Part shown: positions 1 through 13,079 of the stretch, piece by piece
Layout: each line of letters begins with the position of its first letter
Position numbering within the stretch: position 1 is the stretch's first letter
Assembly: GCA_900708905.1 (NCBI GenBank)
Contig: CAADRB010000074.1
Coordinates: 298,236-362,235 of the forward strand
Length of the DNA: 64,000 nt
DNA from: Hymenolepis diminuta
Taxonomy: Eukaryota > Platyhelminthes > Cestoda > Cyclophyllidea > Hymenolepididae
Direction of reading: 5' to 3'
Position numbers and translations under genes: made by a program
Notes under the pieces: generated by a model
The model's database searches: none
What the model saw: the letters and a program-made list of their open reading frames with translations, nothing else
Told to the model about the DNA's origin: nothing

Positions 1-1550
1 ATAGAAGGAGGTTTTCCGATTACTTTAGATCCAGGAAATAAACGGTCAATTTTGAGGCTGAATTAAATTTAACTCAATTTTTATAAGTAATATATGAGGA
101 CAAATCATGACAGACATTTGCATTAGCATCAACACGTTTGAGGCCGAAATATCACGAAGAAAAAAACCAGTGATTTCAATCTTAACCAGATTTGGTCAGA
201 TATTACGAAATGTTAACGCTCTATTTTATCCTCCCATATTACTTGATGGAGTTGACTAAGGTCAGATTCAACCACAAAATTTGCTGTTTCTCGTGAATCG
301 AAGGCAAACTAAAAGCCCTCAACCATGATCAAGACATTGTGAATTAAATATCACGCGAAAAAATGGTGAAAATTGTGCATTTAGTTTCTTCTAACGACAA
401 TCATTTGAACATCATGGTACTTATTAGAGGAGAGTCACGAGAATTCACTTCCCTTTACTCATATTCCAGGTTCAGATGGTATGCCGTCCCTCGGTGTAGA
501 ATGGTTTCTGTGTCAACAATGCGATATGCAGCAAGTTTCAATAGGGTCAGGCGTTAAGTGAAATGCAAACAGGGAATCAGGAGCTTTAAATTAAAAAGTA
601 AATATAATGCTCTAGCGCGTTGAAGTATATATGCAATTGAAGATGAGAAATTCACGACATCATAAACACCTTTTACACAACTCATGCACACAAACCCCTT
701 GGACTCGACAGGGAACTTTATTGTGAACAAGCCGGTATGCTTCGTGACTTGACGACAATCATTTTCAATGCCAAATGCGCAAAATCCGCTCTTACCCATC
801 GAATGAGTGAGCTCGTTGTCGTCATGTAGGTTGCTTTGTGCTCACAAAATATGTCTTTGCGTTTCTTGAATAAAATTCATTCGGTGAGCCCTGGTAATTG
901 TTACCAAGCACCTGCTGCAATCCACGACATGAGTTATGAAGTTTGCATTTCGGAAGGTGTGCTACACATTTGGCAAATATTATACAACCTAAGCGTAAAA
1001 TGCAAATGAAGTGCGGAATGCAGCTTCAAATAATTCTGTCTGCGACGGTCGATTGAGCACATCGCTACTTCTCCCATAACAAATAGCCATATAGACTAAC
1101 TCTATTATTCGTCGATACGCCGGTAAAGAGGATTCAGCAGTAAAAGAGGAGCTGTAAACATCTTCCTTGGATATAGATCAACTCCTTGTCTAATGTTATG
1201 TAGAAATTACCGCCCGAATAATTAATGATCTCATAGGGACCACGAGGTAATAGGTGGTGTCTTTGAAGGAAACCCTACCAAACCGGGGATGACAGAGTTA
1301 CCGATGATGTTTCAAACACCCATGCGCGGTTTTTTATTCATTTGGGCATCACTGGACATCTGCCACTGTCAGAAGTCGACAGGGAAGCATGATATATTGG
1401 GTTGTGTTTGGTAAGTGCATATGGGTCTGCCACCAAATTGAACTGAAATAAATCCTGACGTAGCTTATTTGTGACGGGCGAAATTTTTCCTCGCTTAATT
1501 CGGGTCTTAAATGATTTTAATGGTGTCCGGTTTGTCTAAATCAGACAAAT
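1..1550. other. AT-rich intergenic DNA, no gene seen
   Basis: No reading frame here shows recognisable protein features, splice signals or codon structure; the short open frames are what chance gives in AT-rich DNA. No RNA gene or clear repeat was recognised. Confidence 0.5.
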
Positions 1551-1555
1551 TGTTC

Positions 1556-1698
1556 CATATAAGAAAATAATATTTATCCAAAAATAAAGCTTTAACGGAG
1601 GATTCTCTATTTTCTACCTCATAATTCCTGCTTCTTTTAAATCCCTTTTATTTGGGCGAATTTATTTACATTACGATTGTGAATGGCTATATAATCGA
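1556..1698 (+). repeat. Interspersed repeat family A, copy 1
   Basis: This stretch shares a recognisable core with 2990-3165 and 37453-37640. All three carry a 'taagaaaataatat'-like or 'agcaagtaatatt'-like lead, then 'attttctacct', then 'cctgcttcttttaa'-like sequence, and finally the well conserved 'gaatttatttacattacg'. No coding potential or terminal inverted repeat was found, so it could be a SINE tail, a MITE or part of a larger element. Copy limits are approximate. Confidence 0.6.
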
Positions 1699-1729
1699 GG
1701 AATATCAGAAGCAGTCACTAAAAAGATGC

Positions 1730-2360
1730 TGATTTCGGCGAGGACGTCGTCATCATCGAGACTGTCCTATCGAAGACGTCGCTGCCAGAACTACACTGGC
1801 AATGGCAACTAAGACGACTTCTACCGAGGATCTTCTACAAACACTTCAACGAGGCAAAATCTGAATAACAAGAGAACATTAAGTTAAAAGAGGCCAAGCT
1901 ATTATAGACACGAAGTACGATATCTAACTCTGTGCAACTCTACGTATCGATGCAATGTGAGACTATATTCCTGGAGTAGATGATCATCAGCGAGTACTAC
2001 CTTACAGATCGATGTATCAACCTAATGGGCTGGATCGATGAGTGCAACTTCACCCAGTTCTCACAGACAAAAACGAAATCCACCAGACATCTTCTTTCTA
2101 ACCTTAGAAGGTGGAAAGTCTTGTGGGAGGATGCAAGCAGTGTCTACATGTCACCGAAATTCCTCATCCTTCAAATCGTATTCAATCGCTGAAGCCAGGT
2201 TCTCCCAGGACCAAACTCTTGCTTGCCTCTCCGCATACCCAACACGTCAAAGGTACGACATGCACTACGATAATAAACTCACGTTCGAAAGGCTCCGATG
2301 TTACTTTAATCTCCCCAACAACTAATAAATCAGCTATCTCTATTCTTCATTAACTTGTGG
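1730..2360 (+). other. GC-richer block with overlapping short open frames, unrecognised
   Basis: This block is clearly less AT-rich than its surroundings and keeps two overlapping open frames (1980-2192 and 2038-2325). Neither translation resembles a family I know, and there are in-frame stops upstream. The composition fits a decayed coding region, perhaps of a mobile element, but no diagnostic motif is visible. Confidence 0.2.
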
Positions 2361-2989
2361 TGTACGAGAAATGCCTGTCACGGACACGAGTACACGGTCT
2401 GCATTTAAATCTGCATTTTGCTTAATCTTGCTCCGATTGACCGAATATTCAACCATGGAGATATCTCGCCGTGCTAGGACAATCCACCTCCACAGCTGAA
2501 TTTAATTATCAAAATTGAGGTTCAGCGTGTGAAGAGATGTTGTTGTCAAAAGAACTTTGTGTTCCGACCGAGTGTGACCCGATGTGCGCAAATAGTGTGG
2601 ACGATATTGTGCATGGTCTCAATCATAAAATAATCACCGTTGAATAGCAGCCATAATCACCAAGCCACATGTTGGCAATATCTTCCACGTGGAGAACGAA
2701 AAGAATACCTGATTTCGCGATCACAAACAAGTTAGATCAGAAGAGATTGATTTGCTGAATTGTTTAAATGGTTTTGATGCTGTTAATTATTTGTGTTCAA
2801 TAGCTTATGGTTCTCTAGGTTTCGAGCAGCCTGAGATCCCCGATGTAGTGCAACAACGAGAACGAAACTGTCAACATATTATTCCCCATATACCACTAGG
2901 ATTCGATGGCATTTCTCTCGTCTTCCTGTCGATTTCACGACAAAGACGGACGGGGGATTAAATCCTCGAACGACCGTATTACATATAAG

Positions 2990-3165
2990 CAAGTAATATT
3001 CATCTCAGACAAATATTATATGTAAGAATCTTCATTTTCCACCTCATAATTCCTGCTTCTTATAGTACCCATTTATTCGAAAGAATTTATTTACATTACG
3101 GTTGTGAATGATTTATAATATAAATTGACCTATCTATACGAAAACGTGCGTCTTGTGTTGAATTG
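2990..3165 (+). repeat. Interspersed repeat family A, copy 2
   Basis: This is a second copy of the repeat at 1556-1698. It contains 'cacctcataattcctgcttc' and 'gaatttatttacattacg', followed by 'gacctatctatacgaaaac'. That last piece is matched in copy 3 by 'aacctatcggtgcgaaaac', so the family extends further 3' than copy 1 shows. It is non-coding as far as I can see. Confidence 0.6.
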
Positions 3166-3597
3166 TGATATGAGACGTCATCGAAGCCATGCTGGTGAAC
3201 TGCTTATGATGAAAATGTTATTTACTTCTTATTTCCACACCGGCAGTAATGACTCCGAAATTGCGCCTCTCTGTTTTACCCCACTCCAACTTGCTATATT
3301 GATGAATCTTCCAGGTTGATTTCGTCTGCGGGATACTACTGGCACTTCTGAAATGCTTCGTTCTACGTAAAGTGCTCATCATTAGACTCTATTTGCCATC
3401 AGTTTATTATTTTGCTATCAGGTTAAAAAGTAGTATGTTGTGGTTTGTAGTTCACACCTCTTAAATGATTGGGATATATTAAGAGGTGAATAAAGTTGTT
3501 GGCTGTCTGAAAGAATCCATTTATCTCAATTTGACTTGTGAATGATTGTACATGCCGAGCATGTAATGCTTATATATATATATCAATAGTCTCAGGT

Positions 3598-3795
3598 ATG
3601 ACGCCCTGTTATATGGGTCTTGTCGCCTCGTGAGTTGAATTAATTCTTAAGGCTGTGAATGCATGTTTAATTCCGCAGAATGTGAACTTCGAACTTCTAA
3701 CAAACCATCAGTGAAGGAGCCTGCCGAAGTTCATTTTCTTGTTGTATGGGTCTTGTCGCCTTGTGAGTCAAATTGATTCTTATAGTTATGATTGA
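3598..3795 (+). repeat. Direct duplication of a ~45-bp unit
   Basis: The unit 'tgggtcttgtcgcctcgtga' near 3615 recurs near 3748 as 'tgggtcttgtcgccttgtga'. Both are followed by similar 'gaattaattctta' and 'aaattgattctta' tails. The copies lie about 130 bp apart. This is a local direct repeat with no visible function. Confidence 0.65.
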
Positions 3796-4919
3796 ATTTT
3801 AACTTCATTCCATTTTCCTGGGGCACTTTAATGTTATTTCAGAAAATTAATGAAATGTAATTTTATGTGACCGAAATAATATACAAATAACCACATATCA
3901 TAAATAGCGTAATTAAAGTAAAGTAAATAATAAAAATACTTCCCCGGAAAGAGGAAACTCATTGGGGTTCGGTAGTTTGTAGTAAAGTTTTACAACTAAA
4001 ATCAAAATTCCCATCTTTTATACAACAAAATTTTTCAACATTGTAATATATTAATATGATCTTTGTTGAATCTATTATTTTTAGTCTTCTTTTAGACAAA
4101 TTTAAAGTAAATATTAAATTTTATCAATTGTTTCAAAAAATTAATATAGAAATGATGAAAACACAATACGACAATCATTGTAAACACATTATAAAATCAG
4201 TAGTTGATAAATAGAATATTTTTATTTACATGTGTGTTGGCAGGTTCAGGAAAAAATTATGCAAAATGAGATGATTCGATTTAAGTTTCCTTTAAAATAA
4301 CATCAGGAAAATTTCATTTCAACGTATTTTAAATTTATTAAAGTTTTAGATGTTAAAATATGTTTTTCTTAGCAGTAATTAATTCAGTAGTTCAATTGTA
4401 CTCGCAGTTTTAAGTGGAATAAAAGTACCCCACTAAGATATTACACAAATGCGGAAAAATAATAAGGAATAACTTTGCATTAATAAAATTTTGAGGTTTA
4501 AAATCAATAGTTGGTATTTCAGTAAGGGAAACAATGAGAACGCTGGATCTGAAATTGGAAGTAAAAGTCCAGCTGAATCACAGAACGAAATTTGATGAGC
4601 TGAAATTAAATTGCAAAGTATATTCAAGTACCCCGATGTATGAGGGACTCTTGAAACACGAATTAGATTGCAACAGTTCATAAATTTAACAATTTTAAAC
4701 AGTTAATAAATCTTACTTATTTGACATTTTAATTCATTGGTGCATGATTGATAGACGATTTTGATAAAAACATTGTGTAGTTTGTATAAACGAAATTTAC
4801 CTTCCTATTTCATTGGTGGAAGGAATATATCGATTTCTTTTAATAAAAACAGATATTTCGTGGTCGTTGCTTTTTAAAGTGAATCGATGTTATTTGACAT
4901 GTAGCGGCAGATGACTAAT

Positions 4920-5395
4920 AACAAATGGAAGAACACCAAGGATTGCGTTGACCAGGCTGTATTGAACAAAGCTCAGTACAGAGTCTCAAGGGAAAATAGG
5001 GAATTGTAGGAGAAGGATTGAGCAACGGGAGATGCGTTTGACGAGCTAGGGCCCCCCGTGTGCCCTATGTATGTGTGTCTAATGGAAGGCTATTTATAAT
5101 CGACACATTGGGTGAGGACACGCATAAGGATATGATTGTATGCGTGCTTTAATTGGTCGGGATGATTGTAGGAAAAGGAAGGGCCAGTGCAGACAGGACT
5201 GGTTAATAGCAGGGCCGACTAAGCGGTGTCTGCGGTGGTGTCCGAGGTATGCTTACCTTTTCCGATCGATGAGAAATAGGCCAGTTGAGGACACACGATG
5301 TGCTTGAGATCAGAGGAGAGGTTAAAATTTTACAGACATTACTATAAGGACAAGATAATCAAATTTGGTGATGATTAGAGATGACGTCAGATAAA
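4920..5395 (+). repeat. Interspersed repeat family B, plus copy
   Basis: About 480 bp here is similar, in inverted orientation, to 18305-18835. Shared blocks include 'gaacaccaag', 'atttataatcg', 'taggaaaaggaaggg', 'caggactggtt', 'ttccgatcgatgag', 'gacacacgatg', 'gaggacaagataat' (here 'aaggacaagataat') and 'agagatgacgt'. The blocks occur in the same order in both copies. One frame keeps a similar translation (TGLV...AVS...SEV..FPIDE) in both, so it may be a fragment of a protein-coding element. No family could be assigned. Confidence 0.7.
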
Positions 5396-6012
5396 TACTC
5401 CGGAGAAGAAGGGATTTATCCCCCAGAAATGATACCTATGTGCTCTATCGTCAATGTATTAAACAAAATCAACCGAAAATACCAGGACCAGTTCAAGCAG
5501 CATACTCGATATATTAGCTACTACCATCACAGCGAACATGGAAGCAGTAACTGTGCTATCCTGGTTGGTCTATGTGTACTGGCTAAATTGCCCGGTTTTG
5601 GAGAGCAATTTTGACAACTTAATCAAATTTCAAAGTAATTGTATCTTAAATTCAGTACTTCAGTACTTCATGCTCTTAAAAACATATTTTAAAATTTGTA
5701 CTCGTTAGCGATGATCAAACTTTTCTTCAAAATAAATTGAAAAAATGAAACTAGTGCTCTTCAGAGTGACTAAATAATGCAAACAAATATCAATTTGTAA
5801 TAAATAATTAACATTTAAATCAAAAGTATGCATCCAAAGTATATAAATTCCTATTGAATATTAATTTCGACGAATTGAGTCAGTCAATGCAAAGAATAGG
5901 TAATGAGTTCTCTGCAAATTTTGAATTTTCACGTCAATGTTTGACCTTGGTAATATTTCCTGTTTTTTTTTGTTTTTACAGTCATACGCTGAAGAATTTA
6001 CACGTCTAAAAC

Positions 6013-6363
6013 ATGTTTGAGTTTGTTGATAATGAAGTTTTAGTTCTGCACTTCGATACCCTGATGTATGATGTAAAGTGTTCTATTAATATGTTCAAAC
6101 CGTATTTGAAATCACGACAACGAATGAGGACATCGATATACCGGAAATTTATCTCAAATATTGATGAGCTTCTTAGCAGAGCCATAAGGCTACGGAGACA
6201 ATTTATTTATTTTAATGTTCATCTTTACAGTCGCGTAATTAAGGATGGAGGGGAAGATTGTACAGTTCATTCCTTTACACGACCACTTATCCAAGTAGTC
6301 CAGAATTTGGAGGGACGTCGTGTAAGAATAAATCAGAAATACTTCAGTCGCAAAAGAAATTGA
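6013..6363 (+). CDS. Intronless 116-aa hypothetical protein, predicted helical
   Basis: I do not recognise this family. The ORF opens with MFEFVDNEVLVLHF and ends in a basic tail (KYFSRKRN). Hydrophobic residues spaced at 3-4 positions around 'NIDELLSRAIRLRRQF' suggest amphipathic helices. No signal peptide or membrane segment is visible. A pyrimidine tract ending 'gtttttacag' at about 5981 lies 30 bp before the ATG, so the coding exon may be joined to a 5' UTR exon or trans-spliced. A second ORF of nearly the same length at 19520-19858 shows faint similarity (LM..VK and I...L.R...R..F patterns), suggesting a small gene family. ORFs of this size also arise by chance here, so the call is moderate. 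Confidence 0.45.
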   Translation: MFEFVDNEVLVLHFDTLMYDVKCSINMFKPYLKSRQRMRTSIYRKFISNIDELLSRAIRLRRQFIYFNVHLYSRVIKDGGEDCTVHSFTRPLIQVVQNLEGRRVRINQKYFSRKRN

Positions 6364-7606
6364 TAAATGGTCTCGTATTTACAAACCATGCGTCAAATGT
6401 TTTTTAAAAAATTATTTAAAAATAATGTTATTTTCTTTACATACTTACCCCCATGCTTTGGTGTGCATAAGGAGATCAATTCAAATTGTATATATTTAGG
6501 TTTAATGAAGTACTGAAGCACATCGAGGAATAAATCTCAGATCGGAGGCATGGAACTTCTTTCCAGGACTTCGATTAATCTTGTGCTTAATTCCCATATG
6601 TGTGATTGAATTTGCTGTTAGTTTATTTTTTTAGATTATTTGATAAATTCATTTGTAAATATGTTTTTTCCACTTTTTGTATGATTTTTTTAATTAATTA
6701 ACAAGCTGTAATAGAGGTCCTATTTAGAGGTAACATTTCAATGAAAAGGGGGAACTTTAATAGGGTTAGTTTATTAATGTTAATATATTTGTAACCTATA
6801 AAATCAAGAACGAACAATTTTAGCAAATGGGTCAACTATGATTAGGATCGAAACTTGGCGGAGGAGAGGGAGGACCTATGCCAGATAGTCTTATCGCAAG
6901 AGGTATATGGTTCGTGATCCTTTGATCAATATCACTGATTATAATGCTCAAGTATTTTTTTTTTCAAATATTTTAAACTCAAGAAAGTAACAAAACTTGT
7001 CAAGATGATTGAAATTATTCGCAAATCAGTTAAAAATGAAATTTAGCAATTGTTTGTCAATTTGCCTGGCAAATATTATAAAAGTTAACAATGCTAAAAT
7101 GTTTTAAATTCTGACAGTTTCATTTTAAATTCAAAGCGAATTTTAAACATTTTTGGGTAACTGATGTGATCGATGAATTTTGCATTCCCTTAAGAAAGTT
7201 ATATCAACTCTATTCAAATATTACGGTCGTAACCTAATTAAAAACGCAGAAATAAGATTTCAAATTTCAAATTTCAAATTTTCATTAAATTTTAATCCAG
7301 TTAATCTTATCGAAAAGTTGAAAAGTCTGACAAATTGGGAATTCAAACAGAAAAATTTTTCCTAACTGGGTCTTATTATATTGGAACCTTACAATTGCCG
7401 CAACTAAATTACGTTCTTGTTCATAAACACTTTATATATTCAAGTAATTAAAGTATTTTTTCGAAATCAAGCTTAACAATTACAACTACATTATTATATC
7501 AGAAGTAAATTCTAAAATATTTTTTTTCTAATTTCGGCTCGCGTATTTTATTACATCAAACAATTTACATAATGATCTTTTTAATTTACTCATTGATACT
7601 CAAAAA
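6364..7606. other. AT-rich intergenic DNA, nothing recognised
   Basis: Apart from a local triplication of 'tttcaaa'-like units near 7258-7280, I see no gene, RNA or mobile-element signature here. Confidence 0.45.
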
Positions 7607-7865
7607 TGCAAGGCAGCACTCTCAAGGCTGACCGAGAGGATCGCGCTGGCACTAGAACATTCTGGAATGTGCAGTCGTGCTACCGATTGCGTATCGAGCA
7701 AGAGCGGACGTGCTTGGTGAGGCCTTTCTACCAATCAGCGATCAGTATTCGTGCAGAGCAGCATTAATTGTGCTCACAATTTCTAAGCATTTTCAGAAAC
7801 AATACTCTCTCCACACAATACCATCTGATTCTGCGGCTAGGCTTGCTAAGGTTTAGTTAAAGACT
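7607..7865 (+). repeat. LTR fragment (LTR family 1), plus
   Basis: This is a degenerate, 3'-truncated copy of the LTR best preserved at 12178-12552 and 34104-34463. It starts 'tgcaaggcagcactctcaag', aligned with the 5' end of the other LTRs. It keeps 'gaacattctggaa', the conserved 'accaatcagcgatcag' box and 'ctctctccac' near the polyadenylation region, and it fades after 'gcggctaggcttgctaagg'. There is no internal element beside it, so it is probably a solo LTR relic. Confidence 0.65.
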
Positions 7866-7869
7866 TAAT

Positions 7870-10800
7870 GTGTAGTATTCACAAAAATTTGATGAAATTG
7901 TAAGTGAAAACGATTTATTGAGTGAATTTTCACTTGCATAACTAATTTATTAATTATGTGTAAATATGCACTAAGGATTTACTATGTAAAAAAACAAAAT
8001 AATAATATAATTTATACATCGACTCTTGTTAGTCAAGAAAGACTATATGCAGGATATCTGATAACCATGGAATTAGTAATCGGGTAGTAACTTTATTATC
8101 CTAATATTAATAAGCGGGACAGGAACTGGACAAAATGTAGTAAGCGAAAGTACTTCTTGCATCGTTTGAATTGAGTGAGTACTATCCACCGAATTTGAGG
8201 CTTAAAGATTTCAAATTTTATTCATTGCATCTACTTGCTTACGGATTTGATAAAATATTAATGAATTTGGCATGTTCTACAACGGTATTAACACAACCAG
8301 TAATTAAACTCCGAATATATTTTATATTGCCTCACCAATAAACATCCAAGATGAAGGTCAAACTTTATTTCTGCAAATAATTTATAATATTAAAGAGTAT
8401 TTATTTTCATTTGTTATAAAGAATTTGTGGGTTATTTATCGATTTTCAGTTTTCCACAAATAAGAAGAAGCCGTCATTTTGCTACGTAACTCTTTCACTA
8501 CTAAATAAGGAGGACAATATTTTTAGCTAGGATTTGATGTACAAAAACTTCTTGTTGCCTTATTGGCCTTCTGGAATGGCCTCCAAAAGCCGGAGCTCTA
8601 TAATAATGCGCGGTTGAATAAACTCCAACAATTAACCCAAAATTCTACCGTCCAGCGACCCCAAAATTGAAAAAATTATAACAAATATGAAGAATATAAA
8701 TAAATTTCAACAAAATTTAAAGTTTTATTTTTTATGAATACAAATTAATAATTTTTATTCAACAAAATACAGTGAGAGGAGGCTATCATTTGAGAATTAG
8801 TTCAGTATATGAGGCAAAAAGAACTTGGTAGACATCAATATGCCAAAATTAGCTAAAACAAACTAAAAGTAGCAAATAATTGTGAAAATCAACCCTTAAG
8901 TGGATGTGTATATTTCTATTATAAGAAAATTCTATTAAATACATCCAGATTATATATTGATCGGCCAAACAGACTTCAAGAAGAATAGATCTCTCGGGTT
9001 GAGCTCTGAGATATGTATAAATTGAATGTGGCTTGTCATTATTTCAGAAATTGTATGTAGGCTAACTTAAGTCAATTCCAGCAAACAGTGGCATTTATGA
9101 CACCTAAATGGCGTCATGCCCTTGATCTTAATTGAAACAAAATTGTGCAAATCGATGGGGCACGTTCAAACACGCATCTAGGTCAATTGCTTAACAAGTC
9201 CCGAATATTGTGGGCAAAAATCAAACCATAAATATTAAATTTATATTTGATTAAATAATTTGCACTTTTTATGAGAATTTCGATAGCATAATACTCCTAT
9301 AATTTAAAAAGTAGTCCTCTTTATGCTCCGACTTCGTGTAGTTTTACTTGCTGCCCCAGCTCCGAGTGCATATTCTATTAGAATATTGCATAAAAGCTTT
9401 TTAAGGCCAAAAATTGAATTCTTATTTAGTACCGCAGTTCATACTGCTATAGAACAAATGATAATGACCTTGCGGTCATGTCCCACAAAAGGCGTAAAAT
9501 TACTCATATGCAAATATACTTAAGGACTCTATTTTATATCAGTAGCCAATACGGCTGAAGGTTGCAGGTAAGAATGTATATTTCCAAGATTTCTCGGTTC
9601 TGGAAGATATCATGAAATCTATAGTGTCATTTTTGGAATTCCACCATGAAAGTAATTCATTTTTAATCAGTTAATATTTTTACTACTGTTTGACCTTAAT
9701 GCTTAAGTTTGTAGATAAAACAAATTTATAATAGAGTACTGATTTACAAGAGATAGTTGCTAACCTGAGATTTATTTGAAATAAAATACAGTACGGTAGC
9801 ATTCATTATAATCTGGACCCAACTCAATCGAAAATTTAAGGCTATGTTAATACTCCAGGTGTCAACATCGACGCATCTTAGTATTCCTTGCAATAGTCGT
9901 TAGTTTTTAATCAGCCATGTTTTAAAAAAGTCATCTTCAAAACTTAAATGTTTTTTTTCAATTCAGAGAAATTTCGTGGGCCCATTCCAAAGTCAAGACC
10001 CTCCCGCGAAAAATGGGAGAAAATATTTCTGCTGATATTGTCGTAGGAGTCAAACATTACAATGCAAAGATAAAAAGAATGACCAAATGAAGAAAAGGAA
10101 ATCACGCAGTTCTGAATAGCTATTTCTCCACAGAACTGGATTGTGAAGGCCATACCTCCAAAAGTCCACCGTCTATTACCGATGCAATCTTTAAAAAATG
10201 TTACATGCTGTATCCTTGACAGAAAATTGGTCACAGTTTCATTTCTAAAATAGTTGTCAATGTAAGGAGTACTTACATACCAATTTCGTGTTTATAATAA
10301 CCTTCAAAGAAAATTCAATGTTCTGAAATTAACATCCAGTAACAAATCTAATGAACGGTTGCAGAAGTGTCTTGACGCAATATAATTCAATGTTTTGCAT
10401 ATAAATTAATAATGTTTCGTCTGATTTTAAATTCTTCTAATTGGCTATTAAAACCAAAGAGTTAAATGGATCTGTATATCATCGTAGCAAGAGAAAACCA
10501 CTTTACAATTTCTGAATGTGGGAGAACTTTCGGATAACAGAAAGTTCAATAGTATAAGCAGCTTGCTTGGAGATCGCAGAGGACCTACTTTTTGTTTAAT
10601 CTCTGAATTAGGTATTAGTAAATTGAGTGAACTCAAGTAAGCTCTGCATTTTGAAGTATCTTCTCATGCCGACAACCTGCATCTTGGCTGCAAAAAATGT
10701 CCATAAGTCGTGGTGACAAGACTCATCCATCCAAACTATCGGGTTTTTGGACAACTTGAGTTATATGTCGTCTACTTATCCGAAAATGTCAAAGCAATAT

Positions 10801-12177
10801 CAAAAGGTCTTGTGCTAAATTTAGAATCTAAGCCATCCCGCATATGGACTATGAAATCATCAGATTGTTTAAATTTTAAATTCCTTTCTTAATGTTTTTC
10901 GATATTTCTTACGACCTTTGAATGGAAATCCCAAATGGTATATTTTTCAACTGGTCTCTAAAGCGGTCTTTTTGCACAGATCTTGTAGCAACCATCCACT
11001 GAGCATGAAGGTCTATCAGTTTGTGGAATGTTTGAGAGTTGGTGATGATCTGTTCGCCAGTGTCTTCCCACTTCACACGCGTAAGCAAAGATTAGATGAC
11101 ACTGAGCGTCGATGCAGATTACTTCCTATTTCCTCACACCCTCCATTTGTGGTTGGTGTTCTAGTAAGCGTAGAATACGTTTCTTACTACAATTTTCTGC
11201 CAGCATCTCCATAGTTTTAATTCAGATGATTTGACCATTATTAAAAGATTACATTTCAGTTTATTTAACCATTTTTGTATTTTCCGCCCTAAGACTAATT
11301 TGTTTTAGTTTTTATAACATTGACTAAATTACCCAATGTTCGTGACAACAGTCAGCTTTCGAATGAATCGATTTCCCAGCAACGAGAATAATTGAGGTAT
11401 TTGCATATCTGTGAATGCTGAGGGTATTACTTAACCACCTGAATGGAGATAAGGCACAAATCAGAATCTCTACTAAAGGTTGACAAATCCCTGTTTAAGT
11501 TATTATCTAAAGACGTTTATGAAAAGTCAAGCTGTTTCCGGATGTGCTCCATTATAAATTCTATTGATGTCTTATCTGCTTATAAGTTTAGATGTGCTTT
11601 ATCTATCGGCAGTATTGTGAATCAACATAAATGTCAACTATTTAGTAAGATCTGTCAAATCTCCGGGTCAAAGCTCTCCCATTTTTCAGAAGCATTCTTT
11701 AAAGCCACACCAGTCAAACTGGGGAATTATATTGTTCTGTCTTTTCCAGTCTCTTATCAATAACTAATTATTAGTTGAAAAACCTTACTGGAGGCCTATT
11801 TGTTTTCCAAAACTACTTCTGCGAACTTTATCCATTTGTTAATCTGTTTACACTCAGGCTTTCTAACCAAATCCTTTCGCGTCTAATTGTATATTCCATT
11901 CGTCAAGACAGCTTTTAATTCTCATCTACTCATGTTACCAACTCATTTTCTCGAAGTTTGCATTAAGAATGTCATAATCATTACATGCTTTAAAATATTT
12001 TTACTTAAATTTTTCATTCGTTTTTATTAAAAAAATGAGCAAAATTTTAAAAAATCGATATAAATCGATAAATGGTTATGATAAAAACGATATTTTATTT
12101 ACGTCCTTGAAGTCTCTCAAACCCTTGCAAGGCTAAAGACATTTGAAATATTGGTCATTTAAAGTTGTTGTTAGTCT
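7870..12177. other. AT-rich intergenic DNA without a supported gene
   Basis: Several short frames exist, for example on the minus strand at 9944-10234 and on the plus strand at 10918-11214 and 11443-11763. None has a recognisable motif, flanking splice signals or coding-like composition. The 10.7-11.8 kb part is somewhat GC-richer and could be decayed mobile-element sequence, but I could not find a diagnostic motif. Confidence 0.4.
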
Positions 12178-12552
12178 TGTAGAGGATGCTGCATCAGTAA
12201 GTCCTTTTGCTGCACTAAGTAATCCTCCTAAGCAGTCCAAATAGCCTCTAGCAGAGCCCTCTATTATCAAATCACTCCCAAATTGGCTAGGTTGTGCCCA
12301 AAGCAATAAGAACCAGAAAGATGCTGAGTGGAGAGGGTTTATTGATCACTTCCTTGTTTCTTGTGAGTCAAAAGCTTAGTCATTAAATACAAAATCACGC
12401 TAGGCTGCAGGGATTTTGATCGCTGATTGGCTGAGGAGGCCTCTACACACAAGGCCGCGCTTGTTCTCTGCGCGACCGGTTACATACTGCACTTTCTAGA
12501 TTGTTTCTGAGAATATGATTCAATCGGCCTTGTTAGCGTTGTGAAGTCTACA
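12178..12552 (-). repeat. Full-length LTR (LTR family 1), minus
   Basis: Read on the minus strand, this 375-bp unit begins TGTAGACTTCACAAC and ends GCATCCTCTACA, giving TG...CA ends and a short TGTAGA/TCTACA terminal inversion as expected of an LTR. It contains 'cagccaatcagcgatcaaaa' and an AATAAA polyadenylation signal within 'gatcaataaaccctctcc'. It closely matches the LTR at 34104-34463. No obvious target-site duplication, primer-binding site or polypurine tract adjoins it. It may be the 3' LTR of the minus-strand gypsy remains at 13970-16800, but that link is inference. Confidence 0.85.
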
Positions 12553-13079
12553 GCCATTATTCTTATGCCACCGACTGACTCAGAAGATTGCCTCCTTTTC
12601 TTTGAATATTGACAAATGAATCAATTCCGATTTATAACGCCATCGTTATGACGGACCTCAACTTAAATCATTCCTCTGCATCTACCTCCTAACCTCAGTG
12701 CTCATTTTATCAGTCAGGTATTTTCTGAATAACAGTCACTAAAATCGCATTTTTCCCATTGGTGTATTTTGACCTTATTATTTCTAATTCTTTAATTCAG
12801 TGGGAGTCATTTTACTTTATATTTCATTTCTATTACATCCAATAATATTTCAAATCACTGGTACAAGTATCTTTAAAGAAAAAGCGAAGAATTTGCAAAT
12901 ATTAATTGATAACTGTTGCAATAAATAGCGATGCAAATGAAAAGACTACACTAAGAATGACAAATTGAGCATTTTGGTTCAGAAAAAAGGATCTTTAAAT
13001 ACCAGTCTTAGTTGTGCGTTAATGTTACGTTAATTAGAAATCCCATGGAATTTTCCATTTGAGGATTCTATTGTTTGAA

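Noticed and set aside
9944..10234. 96-codon minus-strand ORF
   Set aside because: No recognisable motif, neighbour exons or coding-like composition; this length is expected by chance here.
11443..11763. 106-codon plus-strand ORF compared with the two small ORFs at 6.0 and 19.5 kb
   Set aside because: It does not share their motif pattern or upstream acceptor-like tract.
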